A DNA stretch of 64,000 nucleotides from Adiantum capillus-veneris (taxonomy: Eukaryota > Streptophyta > Polypodiopsida > Polypodiales > Pteridaceae). The position numbers and the translations under genes were made by a program. Below the pieces are notes generated by a model that worked only from the letters and a program-made list of their open reading frames with translations, was not told the origin of the DNA and made no database searches. The DNA is taken from contig CM043958.1 in assembly GCA_014529385.2 (NCBI GenBank), positions 139,068,398 through 139,132,397 of the forward strand, in the 5' to 3' direction. Below are positions 38,601-50,100 of the stretch, one piece after another; position 1 is the stretch's first letter, and the number at the start of each line of letters is the position of its first letter.

Positions 38601-39493
38601 CTTTGGTATTGTAGACTGGGGTTTTGGGTTGTTACGGAGGCAATGGTGCTGTCCATTTTGCCAAATTCCTCACTATTGTTTTGCTATTTTGGTTGTGCAA
38701 GTTTCCTTTGTGAGCGAAGCCTCTACTCAAATTTGTAATTGTATCTGGCATATTTCATCCATATTGTGTGAGCTATTTTCCCCATTGATGTTGGCCCAAG
38801 CTCAATTGTATCTAAAAATAAAAAATATTCCTCTTTTGAGCTGAGTTTTTTGGGTGTGTGTGTGTGTGTCTCTGTGTTGAGTGGGCAAATGGATAGTCTC
38901 TCTCCTCTCACTCCATCGGTGTGTTCCCTGTCTCGGCCAGGTGGGTTGTGTAATCCGAGTGGTACCCCATAGTGTGTGTGTGTGTGTGTGTGTGTATCAT
39001 CCCAAGAGTGTGTGCCCAGTGATTATAGAGGCGTTGTGTGTGTTTCCATCCCGCTCAGATTCTTTTGGCGCCCCCACGGAGGATCTTCTTTGAGTACCTT
39101 CAGCTTTGGGATTACAGGTTACAGATCACAAATCACAGATTACAGGTTACAGGTTACATGTTACAGGTACAAGTACAGGTGATTCACACAGGTATAGGTA
39201 GCTGGAGTAGAGTTATATACTGGCAAGTGGGAGTCACTTACAATTACCGTGGGTATACATCATTTGGCGTCTATTTGAGCGCATTGTTTTGTATTGTACG
39301 TTACTTGTGGACACTGCCATTGTACATATTTGTGGAGCCATACTTGGTTTTATTTGGCAGTCCCATCCATTTTTGAGACTTGGTCTAGAAGATAGTCATT
39401 TCTAAGACTTGACTATATGATATTTGCATAAACCTTTGTGAGAGGTTCGTGGTGAGGTTTTATTGAGCTAGGGGATTCTCAAATGTGAGATCC
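38601..39493 (+). repeat. Possible 5' LTR region of element C (start not fixed)
   Basis: Lies before a PBS-like site at 39497. It contains an A-rich AAAAATAAAAAATATTCC block at 38813, GT runs at 38853 and 38972, and an ACAGGTT tandem repeat. Without a second copy the limits stay unproven. Confidence 0.3.
39111..39200. repeat. Short tandem repeat of (ATT)ACAGGTT/ACAGATC
   Basis: About ten imperfect 7-8-bp units (TTACAGG, TCACAGA, TACAGGT). Confidence 0.75.
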
Positions 39494-39496
39494 TTT

Positions 39497-39511
39497 TGGT
39501 GATACAGGTGG
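39497..39511 (+). promoter_or_regulatory. PBS-like site of element C (putative)
   Basis: TTTTGGTGATACAGGTGG resembles the A site TTTTGGCGATCACGGTGG; 11 of 15 core bases match. Confidence 0.35.
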
Positions 39512-40050
39512 ATGGAGCACCCTTTTTGTGACCTTGTCATAGGCTATGTACTAGTGATTCCTATTGGATGCTTGGGTTCCATTCTTGGCAGGTTATGCAT
39601 ACATATACAGTCTATATTTTGGGTTCTTACTACTCTACTTCTTGGGAAACTTTGCCAAAAATTTTCCAAGTTGTGATGACTGGTTTTTGGTCTTTTGAGC
39701 CATTTATGCTGTTATGCTGCTGAAATTTTGGCAAAATCAGAGGATAAGTTAGGTGTGCCTTCTTGGGAGCTACATGGTTGGCTTTAATGGATGATCGAAA
39801 CGACCTCAATTCACTCCTTTTCATTTAACACAAAGAATCCAGATAAATGTTCATGTGTCCAGAAAGAATTTTTTTCAGCAGCGCATAGTCTTTATGTTCG
39901 GGTCAAGAAGATTAAGAGAGATACTGGAATCCCCTTTGCTTGTTGTAATTCCGATGAATAATTATGAAAAATCATTTGATGTGCATGTGTTTGTCCTTAT
40001 CTAAAGATGAGCTCCATTGAAGTTTCTAGGGATTTAGTCAGTAAAAAGTT

Positions 40051-41198
40051 TTGGGTTCTTGCACCTGTGTTAGAAGGGGTTCTCAAAGCATCAAAACTTG
40101 GCTAGCCATGGCTTTCTCTTATCCAAAATTTCATGGAAGAAGTGATGAAGGTGTGGAAGACTTTTTGGAAAAGATGGAGGTTGCCTCCATTAGCAATCAT
40201 ATTCATGATCCGGCACAGATGTTACGTCTTCTCCAGATTTGTTTGAAGAATGATGCACGAGTTTGGTCCAAATCATTTGAAGAGGAGTTGCGTGTGGCTG
40301 ATCCACCTGTGAGATTAAGTTGGGACAATCTACACACCTATGACATGGATTGTACGTGGAGTTTGTGAAGATAGAAGATCCTGACAAAGTGTGGCAAGAA
40401 GTACAGGGTTTGGTGCAAAGGGAAGGTGAGCCAGTAGATGCATACATACGTAAGTTTTCAATGGCATGGGAGAGGATGGCAAGGCCTTAGCACCACAAGT
40501 ACCCCCACTTGACATGATGAAGAAGAACAGGTTCTTGGATGGTCTTTGGGAGAATATACGTTGGAGAGTTGAGCTAAAGAAGCCTAGGACATATGAAGAT
40601 GCACTAGATGTAGCGAGGAACAAAGAGCGGAAGCTGAGAAGAATGAGTCAGCTAGGAGTAGAGTCTTTGCCCAGGAGGTCTGAATTTCAGTCTATGGATT
40701 CTTTGCAAGGTCGCACGCCAGGGGTTCATCATGAACCAGTGGTTTCTATTACTCCTCAGGTTGCAGTGGTCACTACAACAGCGCAAGATGATGGGCTAAG
40801 GCAAGACATGAGGCAAGTGGTATATTTAATGAAGAATCTCAGGCTAAACATGCTAGGTAATGTGGGAAATAATCGAGGTCGGGGGAGGTTTGCAAATCAG
40901 CCAAGAGGTGAAAAAAGACCCAGGAATGGTGTTGGACAAAGCAATGGTAGAGTCTGGAGAGCCCACATGTTATAATTGCGGAGAGTTGGGACACATCAAT
41001 CCACAATGTGATAAGCCACCAAGGATGGGGGAATACATGTATCCATTGCCAAGACAGATGCTAACTAGGTCAAATGATTATGGCATTGAAATTAATGGAG
41101 AAGAAGGAACCAGTGGATTAACCCAAGAGGAAAAGGGAAAGACACAAATGATAAGTGTGGTCACTTTGGAGAAGGCAGCAAAGATGGAGGACAATTAG
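40051..41198 (+). pseudogene. Element C gag
   Basis: MAFSYPKFHGRSDEGVEDFL at 40108 is a typical start of the retrotransposon gag domain; the following RLLQICLKNDARVW fits the capsid. A frameshift near 40330 moves to a short frame (VQREGEPVDAYIRKFSMAWE) and another near 40480 to the 40466-40975 frame (RYLDG-like RFLDGLWENIRW). An Arg/Gly-rich stretch follows, then, after a third shift, one CCHC knuckle CYNCGELGHINPQC at about 40970. Upstream Met at 40051 is possible but adds no conserved sequence. Confidence 0.85.
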
Positions 41199-42117
41199 TG
41201 ATGCCTATTCGGAAGAGGGCCACACAGGATAAGAAAGGAAGGAGTGGCGCAGGTCCTAGTAAGAAGAAGGGAAAGAGCCATGAAGGCAAGGATGTCAAGG
41301 CCAAGAGGAAAAGAAGGGCTCATCGCAAGTTTCATGTTTCAGAGTTTCCACCAGGGGATGGGAAATTAAGCTATAACTTGAAGGAGGATCTAACAAGCAG
41401 GAAAGCAGATGTTACTTTTGGGTAGCTTATAGAGGTGCCTAAGCTAAAGCGATAGTGGAAGAGGATGGTTAACCCAATAGAGAAAGAACCAAAGAGAGGT
41501 TCAGTGAAGGTGTTGGCGATGGATGAGCTACCAGACATTTGCTCAATAGTAGATGTGTGGCACAAAAGAAAAAAATCTAGGACAAGGTTATGTGGATGGT
41601 GGAGCACAAATATGTGTCATAACACACTCATGCGTTGAGAAGACGGGTCTTACAGTGAATGGGGTGTCAGGATTTTGGATTAGATTGGCAAACCATCAAA
41701 ATGTTTGGGTGCTGTAAAGAGCTTAGAAGTGGAGGTGATGATGCCAAGGTGGTGCTTGATTTTCATGTGATACCAACGGGGTTGGGAGAATATCCTATTA
41801 TACTGGGTAGACCATGGTTACGTGCAGTGGGAGCTGTTCAAGATTGGAGACGTGGTACGATTATCCTCTATGGAAAGACAAGTGCTAAGAAGCTATATAA
41901 TATGGACACAAGGAAACTATTGGAGGAAATTTATGAAGATGAGGATGAGTCTAGTGATGAAGACTATTCCACAGTGTCTAACAAGGACAGTGATAGTACT
42001 ACCTGTAGTGATGAGGATGTTGATGTTGCATTTCTTTTGATGGACAAAGAAATCCACGAGTCTGATTTAGTTGTATTTGCAAATGAGATTGAAGATGAAA
42101 GTGAAGGGCCTTACTAA
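41198..42117 (+). pseudogene. Element C basic linker and protease
   Basis: A Lys/Arg-rich linker (41198-41425) is followed by stops, then the protease active site reads YVDGGAQICVITHS at about 41593. Frameshifts lead to LDFHVIPTGLGEYPIILGRP (about 41755), the end box, and an acidic tail with many Asp/Glu/Ser to 42115. DGG is the same triad as in element A. Confidence 0.75.
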
Positions 42118-42150
42118 GTGATTGAAGGGCTGATGTAAACCAAGGTTGAA

Positions 42151-43061
42151 TTGTCAAAGAAGCAGGAATTGATGACAGAAATGATTAGTGGAGACCTCTC
42201 AACTATGGAGAAGGAGATATATTTGCACATACTGGCTAGTTTTTCTGATTTTTTCATTACTTTATATGGAGAGATTAGAGGGTTCAAAGGAGAAGAGATG
42301 CATATGGAGCTGAAAGAGGGTGCTAAGCCAGTGCGGCAAAGGCTGAGAAGGATGGGTCAAGAGCATATGGAAGCCTTGCGGGAAGAGGTGGACAAGTTAT
42401 TGAAGGCAGGGTTCATAGTCCCAGCAGTGGAGACCACAGAATGGGTGAGTCTAGTAGTAGTCAGCCCAAAGAAGGATGGAAAGTGGAGGATTTGTGTAGA
42501 TATTTTAAACCCTTAAATGCAGCCACTAAGAAGAACCCATATCCTCTTCCGTTCATCGATCAGATCTTGGATTCAGTGGCAGGTTATGAGAGGTACAATG
42601 TGTGTGATGGTTTTTTATACTATAATCGATTGAAGATTACTCTTAAAGACCAAACAAAGACAACTTTCATTATGCCATGAGGTTGTTATTGCTACACAAC
42701 ATTTCCATTTGGGTTAACAAATGGACCATTCTTCTATCAAGAGAGAGCAAATTGGGTATTGGCACCATTCATTGGTAGTTGTGTTAAAGATTTTATGGAC
42801 AACTTTTGTGTCTACAGCAGTAGGGTTGAACACCATGAGAAGCTACATATGGTATTGGATCGATATGATGTATGTGGAGGACAACTAAATCCAAAGAAAT
42901 TTCATCTAGCACAGCCAAGGGTGAAGTTATTGGGCCATATGCTGTCACAAAATGGCATTGAGGCTGATCCAAACAAGGTTAAGTCTATTATTCTTCTTCC
43001 ATCACCTAAGAGTACAAAGCAGTTGGAAACCTTTATACACAAATTGAAGTACATGGCATAA
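42151..43061 (+). pseudogene. Element C reverse transcriptase
   Basis: Fingers: RQRLRRMGQEHMEALREEVD and VVVSPKKDGKWRICVD at about 42455. After a one-base shift, NPYPLPFIDQILDSVAGYER. A stop at 42678 lies where Trp is expected. The palm box reads FMDN at 42792-42803, so the second catalytic Asp is Asn (a G-to-A change). Thumb: KLLGHMLSQNGIEADPNKV. The frame stops at 43059. Confidence 0.83.
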
Positions 43062-43654
43062 TTTATTCCATTATCTTTATAGCTCCTTTATCCATTACAA
43101 CAAGTGGAAAAGCATGATCCATTGCAATGGGATGACAAGTGTGAAGAAGTATTTCTAGAGGTGAAAGAGGTGTTAGGGGGGTTGTCAGCCATGCAGGCTC
43201 CTGATTGGGAGAGCAAGTGTTTAATGTAAATCCATCACTAGGGGATGATACCATTGGAGCCATGATATTGCAAAAGGGGAAGGGCAGCCATTATATGAGG
43301 CCAGTGTATTGTGCAAGCTGAGTGAAGTTGGTAGCAGAAGGAAAATTGTTGGAAGTAGAGCTAGTGATGGCTAGTGTGATATTTGCCTGTCAACGATTTC
43401 GTCATTACTTGCTACCATAACCTTTTGTTTCCTTAACGCGTTACACATTTTTTCCACATTTAATTAATGGCACTAACATGTCAAATGTGGTCGAGGAATG
43501 GGTAATTGAGCTGCAAGAGTTTGAGTTCTCTTTTTTAGTGGAAGATAGTACAAGAGCTACCCTAGCTAATTTGTTGACTTACAAGGAGAATCCCCTTCTT
43601 GTTAAGGCATAGGTGGTGAGAAGGGTAGTTGAAGAAGTGCCATAGATCATCAAT
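43062..43654 (+). pseudogene. Element C first RNase H, degraded
   Basis: In several frames: WDDKCEEVFLEVKEVL at about 43123, NPSLGDDTIGAMILQ at about 43220 (the first catalytic region), and ACQRFRHYLLP at about 43390. Stops at 43226, 43319, 43418 and 43609. The third catalytic Asp region is not recognisable, so this domain is the most decayed of the element. Confidence 0.6.
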
Positions 43655-44296
43655 GCACATGTGTTTCTCTTTGATGGATCATACAGAAAGAGCCATGATG
43701 CGACTTTAGGGGGTATAGCACTTTACAATCCAGAGGGGAAGCTAGTATGCAAGAGAGGGTTCAAATTGGATGCTCATAGTAACAATGAGGCTGAATATTC
43801 TACGTTGGAAGCCGGATTACACATTTGTTTGAAGCATGGGATTAGAAGGTTGAGCATAAAAGGTGATGCCTTGTTAGTTGTGAAGCAAGTGTTGGGTGTG
43901 TGGAAGAGCAAGAACACCTCATTGAAGAAAATGTGTTTCAGAATTAAAGGCCTGTTAAGAAAGTTCGAAGCATGGAGCATCAGACACATTGAACGTGCTC
44001 TGAATGGAGAGGCACATGAAGCAGCTCAAAGCATGATTGGGGAGCTATTTGTGTTGAGGACCAATTTACCTCTTTATCATGGTCGGGAAAGTTTGGCTCA
44101 AGAAAAGGAGTTTTTGCTAACAAGGATCATTCCGAAGGATATTCAAAAGTCTAAGAATTATGGTTTTGTGCGTAGAGCATCCAAGTACAAGTTGATTGGT
44201 GATGTCTTATACATGAAAGGGGCTGATCTCATGTTGAAACGTGTACCTTGGTGGGAGGAGCTTTATAAAGTGCATGTGACAGACATTTTGCTCTAA
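43655..44296 (+). pseudogene. Element C second RNase H (archaeal-type) and start of integrase
   Basis: Open frame of 211 codons. Motifs: FLFDGSYRKSHDATLGG (first Asp), NNEAEYSTLEAGL (Glu), IKGDALLVVKQVLG (second Asp), and IERALNGEAHEAAQ, where the usual final A-D is A-H. The domain is about 130 residues. The rest (VLYMKGADLMLKRVP at about 44205) is the segment that precedes the integrase zinc site. Known only in Tat elements among plant Ty3 elements. Confidence 0.82.
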
Positions 44297-45410
44297 AGAT
44301 CATCTTGCATAAGATCTTGCAAGAGGGGTATGTATAGCCTAGTTTTCACAAGGATGTTAACTATTGGTGTAGGTCTTGAAATAGGTGTCAAGCATTTGGG
44401 AAGAGAGTGTTGAAGCCAAAGCTACGAAAAACCATTATGGCATTTGATGTGTAACAGTTTGAAAAGTGGGGGATTGATGCAATCGGCCCGTTACCTATCA
44501 CAAGCAGGGGCAAAAGCTATATTTTGAATGCAGTGGACTATCTCTCTAGATGGGTAGAGGCTATAACAGAAAAAAAAATCACTACAAAGGATGTGGCAAG
44601 TTTGGGGTGCCACTAGAGCTACTTTCGGATAAGGCGCCAGGATTTAGAGCTTAACTATTATATTTTTTATGTGCGAAGATGAATATTAGGCACCAGCATA
44701 CCACTCCTTATTATCCACAATGTAATGGCTTAAATGAAAGATTCAATGGTGAGTAGGTACAAATTCTTTCGAAAGTGACAAAGCACCAAGGAAAGTGGGA
44801 TTTGGAATTGCCTAGTGCATTATGGGCTTACCGTACTTCGGTAAAGAGAGGTACAGGGTTTACTCCATTTCATTTGGTTTATGGAAAGGAGCACTATTGC
44901 CTGTGGAAGTAGAGTTGCCTGTGGTCAAGATGTTGGAAAGTTGCTTGGGCAATCCAGTGATGCATTCAAAGAGAGGCTCTTACAATTACAAGAGGTTCAG
45001 CTGGATAGGATGAGCGCATTGGAACATTATGGGCAGATGCAAGATAAGGCTTTAGAAAAGATAAATGAAAAGGTCAAAAGTAAGGGTATCAAGAAACATG
45101 ACTTGGTTTTACGCTACAACAGTAAGCTGAACTAGACATTCCAAAAGACGTTTCAAATTAAGTGGGAAGGCCCTTTCAAGGTAGTGGAGTGTTTTTTGAA
45201 TGGTACATATCAGTTGGCTAACCTAGATAGGATTCTACATAAGTCAAGGTTAAATGGATTGCATCTTAAATTGTATCATGCTAGATTAATGATGGTGGAG
45301 CAAGATGAGCTATCTGCAAAACAAGTAATGTATGTGAGGGATGAGGAGACCTGTGACGCGACGAGTCTCATATCTCTTTTTGCTGTTGCTGGTCATGAAT
45401 GATCTAGCAG
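44297..45410 (+). pseudogene. Element C integrase
   Basis: In broken frames: KWGIDAIGPL (first Asp, about 44466), LLSDKAPGF (second Asp, about 44624), YYPQCNGLNERFNG (Glu, about 44711). Later YRTSVKRGTGFTPFHLVYGKEALLP and a C-terminal KWEGPFKVVECF (about 45158), a GPY/F box. The reading ends with a TGA at 45400. No chromodomain. Confidence 0.78.
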
Positions 45411-45426
45411 GCTAGGGGATGGGCAA

Positions 45427-46150
45427 ATTAGTGGTAGTTTTGAAAAATAATGGGAAACTAAGGATATGTGCAGATTATCAGCCGAATGCCAAGAAAATTG
45501 AAGATCCTTTTTCACTACCCTTTATGATATGATGTTAGATAAGATTTCATACCACAAAATGTATAGTCTCATGGACCGATATAGTGGCTACAATCAGCTG
45601 CAAATTGCACTTGAAGAGAGAGCCAAGACCACATTCATCAGTGAATGGGGAGCATTCATGTATCTAGTAACGCCATTTGAATTATGTAATGCTCCATCAA
45701 AATTTCAACAATGTATGATGTAAATTTTTAGCAAATTTTTGCATAAATCCTTGGCTATCTTCATTGATGACTTTACCATACTCTCCTCAGAAGAAATGCA
45801 TTTATTATTTTTGGAGATGGTTTTTGAGAGGTGCACAGAGAAAATAATTTGTATCAACCCCTTCAAATTAGTATTCACGGTATGGAAGGGACAAATTTTG
45901 GGACATGTGGTTTCCCAAAATGGCATTGAAATGGTTAATGACAAGATCAAGTCCATTCAACTGGCTAGAGTGCCTACAATAATGTCTGAGTTGAGTTCCT
46001 TTTTGGGATATATTAATTTTTATTAGAGTTTTGTGAATATGTTTGCAGCTGAGGCACTACCTCTAAATGAATTTATTAAGAAACAAATAAAGTTTATTTG
46101 GACTGAAGAATGTGATAAAAATTTACAATGCTTGAAAGGATGCGATCGGC
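45427..46150 (+). pseudogene. Element D RT, N-terminally truncated
   Basis: VVVLKNNGKLRICADY at 45432 corresponds to VVVPKKNGKSRVCVDY of A. YSGYNQLQIALEERAKT at about 45585 and the box FIDD at 45760-45771 are intact. Stop at 45721 (TAA) and 46024 (TAG). ILGHVVSQNGIEM follows. The first third of RT is missing. Confidence 0.8.
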
Positions 46151-46830
46151 AGGAACCCAATGCTTCACCAGCCTAGCTGGGACGTGATTTTCCATGTCCA
46201 TGTTGATTCTTATGGCATAGAAATGGGAGCTATGCTAGCCCATCCTGATGGGAACCCAGTCTACTTTGTGATTTGCAGGTCTAGTTCAACTAAACAGGAA
46301 TACTCTACCATAGAGAGAGAAACACTAGGAATGGTATTTAGTGCAGTCAAATTCAGACACTACCTCCTAGGAAAGGCTGAAAGCAAGGGATGGTGGTACA
46401 AAATTGGTTGTCCTTGACAATACCTTTGACAAATCTTTGCAATGCTATTTATCAAAGTCCCAAAATAAGTCACTTGTTATATTGTATATCATTGGTGGAA
46501 AGAAGAACATAAAAAGGAAAAATCCGAGAAGTTTTGACACAAACTACAAAGATTTTACCAGTCCCTATTTTTCATTAGCACCAATAAGGTGGGAAAAAAA
46601 TTGGTCCTTTTTTTGTACCACCAAACCCTGCTTTCAGTTGAAAATTGCTCCACTTTTATGTAGATTACTACGCATTGCTGTTTTTTTATCAATAAGGTCA
46701 TTATTCAAGGAAGGTTGATCAGATGGATGATGTTCTTATAGCAATTTGAATTTAATATTTTCCATAAGCCAGGGAAAACACATTGTGGAGCAAATTTCCT
46801 ATCCAAAATCATTGAAGGGTGTTCATAAAT
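46151..46830 (+). pseudogene. Element D RNase H, split by a MITE
   Basis: HVHVDSYGIEMGAMLAHPDG at about 46200 and TIERETLGMVFSAVKFRHYL at about 46310 match A. The frame is cut at 46377 by a 261-bp MITE and resumes at about 46645 with HFYVDYYAL in another frame. It ends with FHKPGKTHCGANFLS at about 46760. Confidence 0.7.
46377..46637. mobile_element. MITE copy 1 (261 bp)
   Basis: Left end CTGAAAGCAAGGGATGGTGG and right end, on the - strand, CTGAAAGCAGGGTTTGGTGG, so inverted repeats of about 30 bp ending in GTACAAAA. It interrupts the RNase H coding of D at a point where A is continuous. Internal blocks TGTCCTTGACAATACC and TTTTACCAGTCCC match copy 2 (61325-61577). No ORF. Confidence 0.8.
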
Positions 46831-46904
46831 ATCACTAATAAGAGATGAGCCAGTGGATGTTGACTTATTTCAAGCCACAGCTGAGGAGGAGCCAGCAGAC
46901 CCAA

Positions 46905-47188
46905 AGTGGCAAGATGTCTATGAGTTCACCTAGCATTACATATAAGGAGATCCTCCAAGAAGGGTTATGGTGGTACACAATGATGGCCATTGTTAGATCT
47001 TTTTGTAACACTTGTGACATCTACCAAAGGATGAGAAGTCCAACATCAGCTGGCACGACACCATTACATTCTACTATTCCATTTGCATCGCAACCTGTAG
47101 AAATCTCTTCAATCTCATAGAAGTAGAATTCTTTGCTACACACAACCACTCCCTCAATAGTTGCAGCAACGCTAACCAAAACCCCTCG
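46905..47188 (+). pseudogene. Element D integrase remnant (zinc region only)
   Basis: GLWWYTMMAIVRSFCNTCDIYQRM matches the A zinc segment. After TPLHSTIPF the catalytic core is absent; the sequence goes on to the region before the extra module. About 1.3 kb relative to A is deleted. Confidence 0.65.
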
Positions 47189-50100
47189 TTGTTCTTTGTA
47201 CGAGTCTTTTTACTACTACAAGTAAGTCTTCTTCAAACTTGCTCAACTGAGTTGTGTATGGGCAGACATAAAACATTTGAGAAGATGCAAGAGACATTAG
47301 ACACCATGTCCACAGAAGAAGAGAGTGTAAAAGCTTCTGTAGCTGAAGCACTCGAAGTAGTAGCACATAGAAAAATTTCCAAATATGTGTTTCAAGAAAA
47401 GGAGAAAGTTTTGTTAAGCTTATGGCATCTATAGCTAGTGGTGGAAACCACTGCATTTCCCTTTGATCAGCAGGTCTTAGCTACATATCAGGTAGGCAAA
47501 GGAACAATACTAGTGAATGACTAGTCATTAGAGTTAACAACCAGTAAAATTCTAGATGCAACAAAACCCACACCTAGCACTGCTCACCAGGTCAACAAAT
47601 TTGTGAAGGAGATGAGAAAGCCAAAAAGAAGTGCAAGAATGGAGCTAGGGTATTCTAGTAGAAGCACTGGAATGCATCACAGTCTACATGTTCATTGCAA
47701 AAACAATCAGCTTAAAGAATAATCCAATTTATTTATCTAAGAAGTTGTTTGCCATGTTACTGACCAAAATTCAAGACTCAGAGGCCAGTATTAATCTTGG
47801 AACAAACAAGTGTTTATATACTATTTCCAAGGCTAAATCAAGAAGTCTCTTCCAAAGGCTAGTACATCTCGCAATTTTTGTATTGGGCAAATTTGGCTCC
47901 AATCTATGTCAATAGTCTAAATATCTAGGGCAAAGTGACTAAAGAACGAGCAACCAAGATCACGGTCTCATCATCTTAAAACACTAAAACAGAGGACATT
48001 GGCAAAGTCCAAGCTAGAAAGGACATTGTAACAAAGCAACCATTGGAAGGCAAAGGAATAGAGGCAATGCAAACTAGCGAAAATTGACCATTAGCCCAGG
48101 GAGAGACCGGGTAATCAAGTAAAAAGCACAAAATAGCATATTTGATGAAATTGTTGCAAGCCACACTTCAAAAGCTAGTGAGAACTGCTATGACACCAAT
48201 TGAGACAACACAAGGAGAGGCCATTGGGCTGCAACAAGAAGCAACAAAGAACACTGATAAAGACACAAGCATTGAATAAGCTCAGACTAGCAATAGGCCT
48301 GAAGAAGAGAAGAACTAGGCATTGGGCAAGGTCTTAGAACCCAACCCAAACCACATGCCCATTGTGAAATTGGACAGCATATTCAAAAGCAACCACTCAA
48401 GAGAAGACTAGTCATACAAAACCCAAAATGTGCTGCATTTCCCTACGTGTTTCCAATGACGGTTTATAAAGCTGACCACATTGATCTAGAGGCCATCATG
48501 CAAGGCTGTGTTGCGGCTATCCAATCTGGTTGAAATGAAAACATCAGTCAATCAGCCAGATGATGGAAGCACATTCATCGATTTTTTACTCAGAGGTAGA
48601 TAAACTAAAAAATGAGCTTTAGGCAACTAGAGATGAGCTAAGAAAGGTCAAGAAAGGACAATTTGGGTGGATGTAGGAGCTTCTTCAATTACAACTTTAG
48701 CAAAAACAACATATTAGACAAGTTGAAGTTCTTCAAAAGAAATAGATAAATTGATTGATGAAAACGCTATCATGGAAGAAGAGAAAAGAATAGCTTAGTA
48801 GATAGCTAAGCGCATGGAGGAGGAGAAAGGAATTTCTCAGCACAAGTATCATATAGATTCCAATCATTGTTGTATGCCAAATGAGAAGATTATAAGAAGC
48901 TCTACCACAAGCATCATGCAATGAAAGACGCCATCCTAGAGAAATATATTTATCATTCTTTGGTACAAAGCATCGATAAGGATGACATTCTGACATTGAA
49001 TTTGAATGATATGGATATTGTCATTGAGTCTCTCTAGTCTGCTTTACAAGGAAAAGGTAGTGAATCCACCACAACATTGGCTAACAAATCCCTGGCAAAG
49101 CACTTAGAGAATCAAAAGAATAGGGGGGATGACTATGAGGGAGAGGAGGATGATAATCAGGATGATACATTCGGAGATCAGCCTCCAAAGAATGATGATG
49201 ATGATGACGACGACGATGATGAAAATGACACTCTAGGGTCAGCTGTAGGGGATTAGTAACTACTCAAAGTGAGGCACCAAATGAGGTGAAGGATGGAAAA
49301 CAAGATAACCAAGCACCACCTACTGAAGAGTCTCAACAACACTACATTGGACTGACCATCAAATCGGGCAACAAGTAGCTCAGAGTTAGCAAAAGGGCCG
49401 GACCACTGTCATTGAATCTAACTCTGAGCTTGATCATTCCATTGAATTTTTGACTCCAAATAAAAGCCTATTAAAGTAGAGATGCCTCTAGATCCAAAAC
49501 TTTCTCCATGATGAAACCATCTACTCAGATCTAGAGAGGTTTGAGATGCTCTACGTGGGGGCTAGAAGAATGGTTCTAGACTAGAAATCTGGCAGTTATC
49601 ACAATTAGACATTTTCCAGATTGCCCCCACATCCAAGCTATGTACAAGTACTAAAGAGGGTGCCAGAGTAATGTCTCACCACCAATGACCAAGTAGTGAA
49701 TCTAGCCATAAAAGATGTAACCATTGGTAACCTTGAGTCACTAGGTTTATAAGTAAAGATGCTCTTAGGCACAAAACTGACCTATCAGTGCATGAAAGAC
49801 ACATGTATTCAAATCAAAGATATGTTGATTCAAATGTAGAGTGCTAGAGGTATTTTGGACAAACAAGTCAGAGCATTACCAAAAAATAATGCGACCAACA
49901 TTATTTTCTAGACAAGTTAGAGCATTACTGAAAAATAATGATAGAGGTACTCTAGACCGACGAGTCAGAGCATTACTAGAAAATAATGCAATTCACAATC
50001 GAGGACCAAGGACTTGGATGGCCTTAAGAGAGCAAGAGCTCAATCTAAAAAATTATTTCATCTAGTTTGGATCACAAGAAAGATGATGCAGCAAGAGAAC

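Larger units (their letters stand above)
39497..45410 (+). mobile_element. Element C: Tat-type Ty3 element with two RNase H domains
   Basis: Gag, protease, RT, degraded RNase H, a second archaeal-type RNase H, integrase on the + strand. The extra RNase H between RNase H and integrase is the hallmark of plant Tat elements (Ogre/Retand group). No 3' LTR: the copy runs straight into element D at about 45410. Many frameshifts. Confidence 0.85.
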
